Shown: piece by piece, positions 13,932 to 17,968 of the stretch | How positions within the stretch are numbered: the stretch's first letter is position 1 | How the letters are laid out: every line of letters starts with the position of its first letter | Source: an uncultured Eubacteriales bacterium | Lineage (GTDB): Bacteria; Bacillota; Clostridia; Lachnospirales; Lachnospiraceae | Direction: 5' to 3' | Assembly (NCBI GenBank): GCA_900549105.1 | Contig: URND01000055.1 | Location: 1-17,968 of the forward strand | DNA length: 17,968 nt | The notes under the pieces: generated by a model | What the model saw: only the letters and a program-made list of their open reading frames with translations | Told to the model about the DNA's origin: nothing | Databases searched by the model: none | Translations under genes and position numbers: made by a program

Positions 13932-14165
13932 CTACCAATTCATATTCAAAACGACGGTTATAATAAAGAATACAACAGTCAGAATGGTTGTCCACTTTAC
14001 AAGCTTTCCTTCCATAGAACGTCCTTTATTCTTTCCCCAATAGCTGTCCGCCATACCGCCGACAGTCCCTGTCAGCCCGCTGGATTTGCTTTCCTGGAGC
14101 ATAACCAATATAACTAACGCAATACAAATCGCAATGAAAACGACTGTTACGATTGTTCTCAGCAT
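13932..14165 (-). CDS. secG: Preprotein translocase subunit SecG
   Basis: A 77-residue integral membrane protein, the small non-essential partner of SecY and SecE in the Sec channel. Two hydrophobic helices (about 3-22 and 57-75) flank a loop with the family-typical LQESKSSGLTGTVGG segment (23-37). The length is normal. The ATG at 14165 is preceded by AGGAGGT with spacing of about 11-12 bases, slightly long. It lies 85 bp after gpmI with its own candidate promoter and heads the conserved secG-rnr-smpB-ssrA order. Confidence 0.96.
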   Translation of the reverse strand: MLRTIVTVVFIAICIALVILVMLQESKSSGLTGTVGGMADSYWGKNKGRSMEGKLVKWTTILTVVFFIITVVLNMNW

Positions 14166-14189
14166 CGCCTCGACACACCTCCTAAATCA

Positions 14190-14218
14190 CTCATAACAGT
14201 TTATCATGTTTTTGACAA
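14190..14218 (-). promoter_or_regulatory. Candidate promoter for secG
   Basis: TTGTCA (14213-14218) and TATGAG (14190-14195) with a 17-bp spacer. An overlapping alternative, TTTACT with TAAACT at spacing 17, cannot be excluded. Confidence 0.5.
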
Positions 14219-14249
14219 ATAGTAAAGAACTATTTTTGAAACTATCTGA

Positions 14250-15788
14250 TTATTTGATTAAAAGTGATTTTCCGGTCATTTCCTTCGGCTGTTCCATACC
14301 CATTAACTCGATTAAGGTCGGAACAATATCTGCGAGACAGCCGCCGTCGCGGAGTTTATAGGAAGGGTCTGCATTGACCAAAATAAATGGCACCGGATTG
14401 GTTGTATGGGCCGTAAACGGTTCACCGGTTTCCTCGTCAATCAACTGCTCACAGTTTCCATGGTCGGCGCAGATAAACATAACGCCGTCCTCTTCTTTAA
14501 TGGCCTCCACAGCCCGGCCGACACAGGCATCCACTGCTTCCACCGCTTTAATCGCAGCGCTTTCCACACCCGTATGGCCAACCATATCCGGATTGGCGAA
14601 GTTGATAATAATGACATCGTATTTGCCCGAATGAATCGCTTCCACAAGGCGGTCGCATACTTCATAGGCGCTCATTTCCGGCTGCAGATCATAGGTTGCC
14701 ACCTTCGGAGAATTGACGAGAATCCGGTCCTCCCCAGGATTTGGCGCTTCCACGCCGCCGTTAAAGAAAAATGTAACATGGGCATATTTTTCTGTCTCGG
14801 CAATCCGGGCCTGGGTCTTTCCGTGTTCAGCCAGATATTCGCCAAAGGTTTCATCAATAGAAACTTTGTGGAAGGCAATCAATTTATTCGGAATCGTCAC
14901 ATCATATTCCGTAAAACATACATAGACAATATCCGCCCGTTCACCCCTGTCAAAGCCGGTAAAATCATCTGCGCAGAAGGCGCGGGTCAGCTCCCTCGCC
15001 CTGTCCGGACGGAAATTAAAGAAGATAATCGAATCTTTATCCTTCACCGAAGCTGTCGGCGCTCCATCTTTGACAATTACTGTCGGAAGCATAAATTCAT
15101 CGGTCACTTCATTTTCATAGGAAGCCGCCACAGCCTCTACGGCGTCCTCCGCCGTCTCGCCAATGCCGTAGCGGATAGCGTCATAGGCTTTCTGCACCCG
15201 CTCCCAGCGGTTATCCCTGTCCATCGCATAATAACGGCCGGAAACTGATGCAATTTCTCCCACGCCGATTTCCTTCATCTTTTCTGCCAGTTCGGCAACA
15301 AAATCTTTTCCTGAAGCCGGAGGTGTGTCACGGCCATCCAGGAAACAGTGCACATAAACTTTTTTGAGTTCTTCCCGTTTAGCAAGCTCCAACAAGCCAT
15401 ACAAATGGGTATTATGGCTGTGAACGCCGCCGTCGGACAAAAGTCCGTATAAATGAAGTGCGGAATCATTTTCCTTACAATTTTTAACCGCGGCCAAAAG
15501 AGCCTCATTTATAAAGAAATCCCCATCCTGAATCTCTTTTGTAATCCGGGTCAGCTCCTGATAAACAATCCGGCCCGCGCCGATATTTAAATGGCCGACC
15601 TCTGAATTACCCATCTGCCCCTCCGGCAGACCTACTGCCATGCCGCTGGCATATCCTTTAACAAAGGGATAATCTCTTTTAAGGCCGTCAAGCACCGGGC
15701 TGTTCGCCTCTGCAGCCGCGTTTCCCTCTGTTGTATCTCTGAGGCCATAGCCGTCGAGAATCATCAATACTGTTGGTTTTTTACTCAT
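14250..15788 (-). CDS. gpmI: 2,3-bisphosphoglycerate-independent phosphoglycerate mutase
   Basis: A 512-residue cofactor-independent phosphoglycerate mutase that interconverts 3- and 2-phosphoglycerate in glycolysis, using two metal ions and a phosphoserine intermediate. Seen: LDGYG (11-15, metal-binding Asp12), GNSEVGHLNIGAGR (60-73) with the catalytic Ser62, DGRDTPP, GRYYAMDRDNRW, FFFNGG, FANPDMVGH (397-405) and ADHGNCEQ (441-448), which together give the expected metal ligands. The length is typical. The ATG at 15788 uses AGGTG as ribosome binding site; a GTG at 15797 overlaps that site and is less likely. A TATAAT element lies just upstream. No gapA, pgk, tpiA or eno gene is adjacent, so it is detached from the usual glycolytic cluster. 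Confidence 0.98.
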   Translation of the reverse strand: MSKKPTVLMILDGYGLRDTTEGNAAAEANSPVLDGLKRDYPFVKGYASGMAVGLPEGQMGNSEVGHLNIGAGRIVYQELTRITKEIQDGDFFINEALLAAVKNCKENDSALHLYGLLSDGGVHSHNTHLYGLLELAKREELKKVYVHCFLDGRDTPPASGKDFVAELAEKMKEIGVGEIASVSGRYYAMDRDNRWERVQKAYDAIRYGIGETAEDAVEAVAASYENEVTDEFMLPTVIVKDGAPTASVKDKDSIIFFNFRPDRARELTRAFCADDFTGFDRGERADIVYVCFTEYDVTIPNKLIAFHKVSIDETFGEYLAEHGKTQARIAETEKYAHVTFFFNGGVEAPNPGEDRILVNSPKVATYDLQPEMSAYEVCDRLVEAIHSGKYDVIIINFANPDMVGHTGVESAAIKAVEAVDACVGRAVEAIKEEDGVMFICADHGNCEQLIDEETGEPFTAHTTNPVPFILVNADPSYKLRDGGCLADIVPTLIELMGMEQPKEMTGKSLLIK

Positions 15789-15817
15789 ATCCTTCACCTG
15801 TTTTCTTTTTAATTCCT

Positions 15818-15823
15818 ATTATA
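15818..15823 (-). promoter_or_regulatory. Candidate -10 element for gpmI
   Basis: A perfect TATAAT about 30 nt before the gpmI start codon. The -35 region is poor (CTGAAT at spacing 18 is the best I see). Confidence 0.45.
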
Positions 15824-15861
15824 TAGAGTTTCCAATATTCTATTCAGCACCCTTATATTAC

Positions 15862-15891
15862 CAAAGGCCCTGCAAAAATACAAGGCCTTTG
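15862..15891 (-). terminator. Hairpin after the P-type ATPase gene, probable 3' end
   Basis: An 11-bp stem (CAAAGGCCTTG with CAGGGCCTTTG, one G-U pair), starting four bases after the ATPase stop codon. The minus-strand tail is AT-rich but has no good T-run, so termination may be partial. Confidence 0.5.
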
Positions 15892-15895
15892 TGAT

Positions 15896-17764
15896 TTATT
15901 TCATTTTCATTACTCTCATTGAATTTAAAATAGCGATTACCGCAACGCCCACATCGGCAAATACGGCCGCCCACATATTGGCGATTCCCAAAGCGCCTAA
16001 AACAAGTATGAGCGCTTTTACCGCCAGGGCAAATACAATATTTTGTGTTACAATTTTCAAAGTATAGCGTGCAATCCGGATAACCGATGCAATTTTCATC
16101 GGATTGTCATCCATGAGAACAACGTCCGCCGCCTCGATGGCCGCATCCGAACCCATACTTCCCATGGCAATGCCGATATCTGCCCTGGACAAAACCGGCG
16201 CGTCATTAATCCCATCGCCGACAAAGGCAAGTTTCTCCTTATCTGAAAGTTCCCCTAAAAGTTCTTCCACTTTGGCTACCTTATCCGCCGGAAGCAGATC
16301 GGCGTAAACCATATCTATGCCAAGTTCTCTCGCCACTGCCTGGCCGACCTCCGCCTTATCGCCGGTCAGCATCACCGTCTTGCGGACGCCGCTGGCCTTC
16401 AAAGCCCTGAGGGCTTCTTTAGCCTCCGGTTTGATTCGGTCTGCAATGACAATGGAACCGATATACTGTCCGTCCACAGCCACATAGATGACTGTGCCGA
16501 TATCTGAATTCGCATCGTAAACGATATTTTCAGCCTTCATGAGTTTGGCATTTCCGGCCAAAACAAGCTTTCCGTCAATCCTTGCCCGGATGCCGTGTCC
16601 GGCAATCTCTTCCGCATTGGCAACCCGTTCCATGGATAAAGGTTTTGTACACGCTTCTTTCACCGCATTGGCAATCGGATGTTCCGAATAACTTTCGGCC
16701 AAAGCCGCCGTTTCCAGCAATTCCTCTTCTGCAACGCCTTCCGGATAAATTCCTGTCACCGTAAATTCACCCTTTGTCAGAGTTCCGGTTTTATCAAAAA
16801 CAATCGTCTCCATATTAGCCAGCGCCTCCAAATAGTTGCTGCCCTTAACAAGGACACCAACCCTTGATGCGGCGCCAATCCCGCCGAAAAATCCAAGAGG
16901 TACAGAAATGACAAGGGCACATGGACAGGAAATAACGAGAAAACTGCAGGCTCTCTCTATCCAGTCCGCCCATCCGCCGCCAAGCACCAGCGGAGGTATG
17001 ACAGCCAGAATAACCGCTGCGACAACAACAATCGGCGTATAATACCGGGCAAACTTCGTGATAAAATTCTCAACCTTTGCCTTTTTACTGCTGGCATTTT
17101 CCACCAGTTCAAGAATCTTTGCAACTGTGGAGTCATCGAATTCTTTTGTAACCTGTACCCTCAAAAGACCGCTGCCATTCACACAGCCGCTGATAATCTC
17201 CGCTCCCTCAGATACCTGCCGCGGAACCGACTCTCCCGTCAGCGCCGATGTATCGACAAAGGAACTTCCGTAGATTACGACGCCGTCCAACGGAATCCGT
17301 TCTCCCGGTTTAACAATGATGATATCGCCCACTTCCACATCATCCGGGTCTACCTTTTTCAATTCGCCGTCTTCCTCAATATTGGCATATTCGGGACAGA
17401 TATCCATCAATTCTGTAATCGACTGTCTCGAGCGGTTGACCGCATAATTCTGGAACAGTTCGCCAACCTGGTAAAAAAGCATAACGGCAACAGCCTCTTC
17501 ATATTCCTTTACTCCAAAAGCGCCAAAGGTCGCCACACACATAAGAAAATTTTCATCAAACACCTGTCCGTGAGAAATATTACGCACCGCTTTATAGACA
17601 ATATCCCATCCCACAACGGCATAGGCAACGAGATACAAAAGGAAGCTCACCGGCAGTTCAGACTGAAAAGTAAGCTTCCCCATATGTTCAGCAACGAAAA
17701 GCGGCACAAAAAGTACGGCGGCCACGATAATCCGGGCCAGCATAGTTTTTTGTTTTTTCGTCAT
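15896..17764 (-). CDS. Zn/Cd-type P1B ATPase (heavy-metal exporter) without N-terminal metal-binding domain
   Basis: A 622-residue heavy-metal-transporting P-type ATPase of the plasma membrane. Seen: TGES (176-179) of the actuator domain, CPC (280-282) in the transport helix, DKTGTLT with phosphorylated Asp324, the SEHPIA nucleotide-binding block, and GDGINDAP. Lys583 and Asp604 in the last two helices have the spacing of the Lys/Asp pair that defines Zn/Cd/Pb transporters (ZntA Lys693/Asp714), so export of Zn2+, Cd2+ or Pb2+ is likely, and copper transport unlikely. The protein starts only a few residues before its first helix, so the usual N-terminal HMA domain is absent. The ATG at 17764 follows GGAGG, and the preceding ORF stops 12 nt upstream, so the two are co-transcribed. 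The tail of that ORF resembles the end of an HMA domain. Confidence 0.94.
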   Translation of the reverse strand: MTKKQKTMLARIIVAAVLFVPLFVAEHMGKLTFQSELPVSFLLYLVAYAVVGWDIVYKAVRNISHGQVFDENFLMCVATFGAFGVKEYEEAVAVMLFYQVGELFQNYAVNRSRQSITELMDICPEYANIEEDGELKKVDPDDVEVGDIIIVKPGERIPLDGVVIYGSSFVDTSALTGESVPRQVSEGAEIISGCVNGSGLLRVQVTKEFDDSTVAKILELVENASSKKAKVENFITKFARYYTPIVVVAAVILAVIPPLVLGGGWADWIERACSFLVISCPCALVISVPLGFFGGIGAASRVGVLVKGSNYLEALANMETIVFDKTGTLTKGEFTVTGIYPEGVAEEELLETAALAESYSEHPIANAVKEACTKPLSMERVANAEEIAGHGIRARIDGKLVLAGNAKLMKAENIVYDANSDIGTVIYVAVDGQYIGSIVIADRIKPEAKEALRALKASGVRKTVMLTGDKAEVGQAVARELGIDMVYADLLPADKVAKVEELLGELSDKEKLAFVGDGINDAPVLSRADIGIAMGSMGSDAAIEAADVVLMDDNPMKIASVIRIARYTLKIVTQNIVFALAVKALILVLGALGIANMWAAVFADVGVAVIAILNSMRVMKMK

Positions 17765-17776
17765 ATTCTGCCTCCA

Positions 17777-17968
17777 CTATAAAACAATCTGGCAGTCCGG
17801 CTCAACCTTGCTGCATACTTTAACAACTTCTTTCATAATCCGCTCAAAATCATCGGCCAGGCACTCGTCAACGATGACAGCCTGCTCAGAAGCGCAGATC
17901 ATACCGTTATCAAAGGTCTTGGAAAGCATCAGGTCGGTGCAGGCTCTTTCCAGATTAGCGGATTTTTC
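17777..17968 (-). CDS. AdhE-like aldehyde dehydrogenase fragment joined to an HMA-like tail (partial, runs off the right edge)
   Basis: The last 63 codons and TAG stop of an ORF entering from the right edge. The first 35 residues match the catalytic core of AdhE-type CoA-acylating aldehyde dehydrogenases: EKSANLERACTDLMLSK, then TFDNGMICASEQAVIVDE with the active-site cysteine at codon 25. A real AdhE continues for several hundred residues; this one stops 38 residues after that cysteine. The last 25 residues, DDFERIMKEVVKVCSKVEPDCQIVL, do not look like AdhE but resemble the final helix and strand of the HMA domains that accompany clostridial Zn/Cd ATPases, and such an ATPase follows 12 nt later. 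It could be a genuine gene fusion by deletion, a decayed adhE, or an assembly join near a sequence end. The AdhE part is clear; the HMA reading is from memory of the family. Confidence 0.55.
   Translation of the reverse strand, partial: EKSANLERACTDLMLSKTFDNGMICASEQAVIVDECLADDFERIMKEVVKVCSKVEPDCQIVL

Noticed and set aside
14213..14240. AAATAGT/ACTATTT hairpin as terminator of gpmI
   Set aside because: Seven A-T-rich pairs, no T-tract on the minus strand, and it runs into the candidate secG promoter.
14406..15248. A 280-codon open frame on the plus strand
   Set aside because: It lies wholly antisense to gpmI, has no ribosome binding site or recognisable motif, and follows the codon pattern of the gene it opposes.
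1..17968. CRISPR arrays, insertion sequences, prophage or defence islands
   Set aside because: No spaced direct repeats, transposase, integrase, phage structural genes or recognised defence genes were found. The lone Uma2 gene is not enough to claim a defence system.

Overview
The window reads as a chromosomal segment from a low-to-mid GC anaerobic Bacillota, most likely a clostridial / Lachnospiraceae-type organism. I infer this from strong AGGAGG-type ribosome binding sites, intrinsic terminators, the gpmI-secG-rnr-smpB-ssrA gene order, a tmRNA tag ending in YALAA, and an AdhE-type fragment at the right edge. Every protein gene lies on the minus strand; tRNA-Leu is the only feature transcribed left to right. 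Both edges cut through genes: polA on the left, and an AdhE-like ORF on the right.

Read in transcription order (right to left): (1) 17968-15896 holds the end of an odd ORF whose start resembles the catalytic part of an AdhE aldehyde dehydrogenase and whose tail resembles the end of a heavy-metal-associated (HMA) domain, followed 12 nt later by a Zn/Cd-type P1B ATPase that has no N-terminal metal-binding domain of its own. (2) 15788-10800 is a conserved housekeeping run: phosphoglycerate mutase (gpmI), SecG, RNase R, SmpB and tmRNA. RNase R, SmpB and tmRNA cooperate in ribosome rescue and decay of non-stop mRNA. (3) 10680-8039 holds a Uma2-family nuclease-fold protein and a YyaL/DUF255 thioredoxin-domain protein. 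(4) 7937-6132 holds tRNA-Glu(CTC), an operon of an NFU-type Fe-S scaffold, a small Cys-rich protein and a DUF6076-like zinc-finger protein, and then tRNA-Ala(CGC). (5) 5896-5978 is tRNA-Leu(CAA) on the plus strand. (6) 5710-4768 is a MerR regulator with two C-terminal membrane helices, overlapping a YbjQ-family gene, behind a MerR-type promoter with a 19-bp spacer. (7) 4660-847 holds cell-envelope genes: a PAP2/Aur1-like membrane enzyme, and an MBOAT O-acyltransferase paired with an SGNH/DHHW protein, which together look like a system for O-acetylating an extracellular glycan. (8) 720-1 is the 5'-nuclease end of DNA polymerase I.

Most of this is ordinary core genome. I found no CRISPR array, insertion sequence, prophage or obvious defence system. 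The points most worth a second look are the AdhE/HMA-like chimeric ORF at the right edge, the membrane-anchored MerR-YbjQ pair with its dyad promoter, the NFU / Cys-rich / DUF6076 operon, and a terminator with an internal 14-nt tandem repeat whose U-tract sits directly before the RNase R ribosome binding site. Start codons were set from ribosome binding sites; for several genes this gives a shorter protein than the longest open frame.
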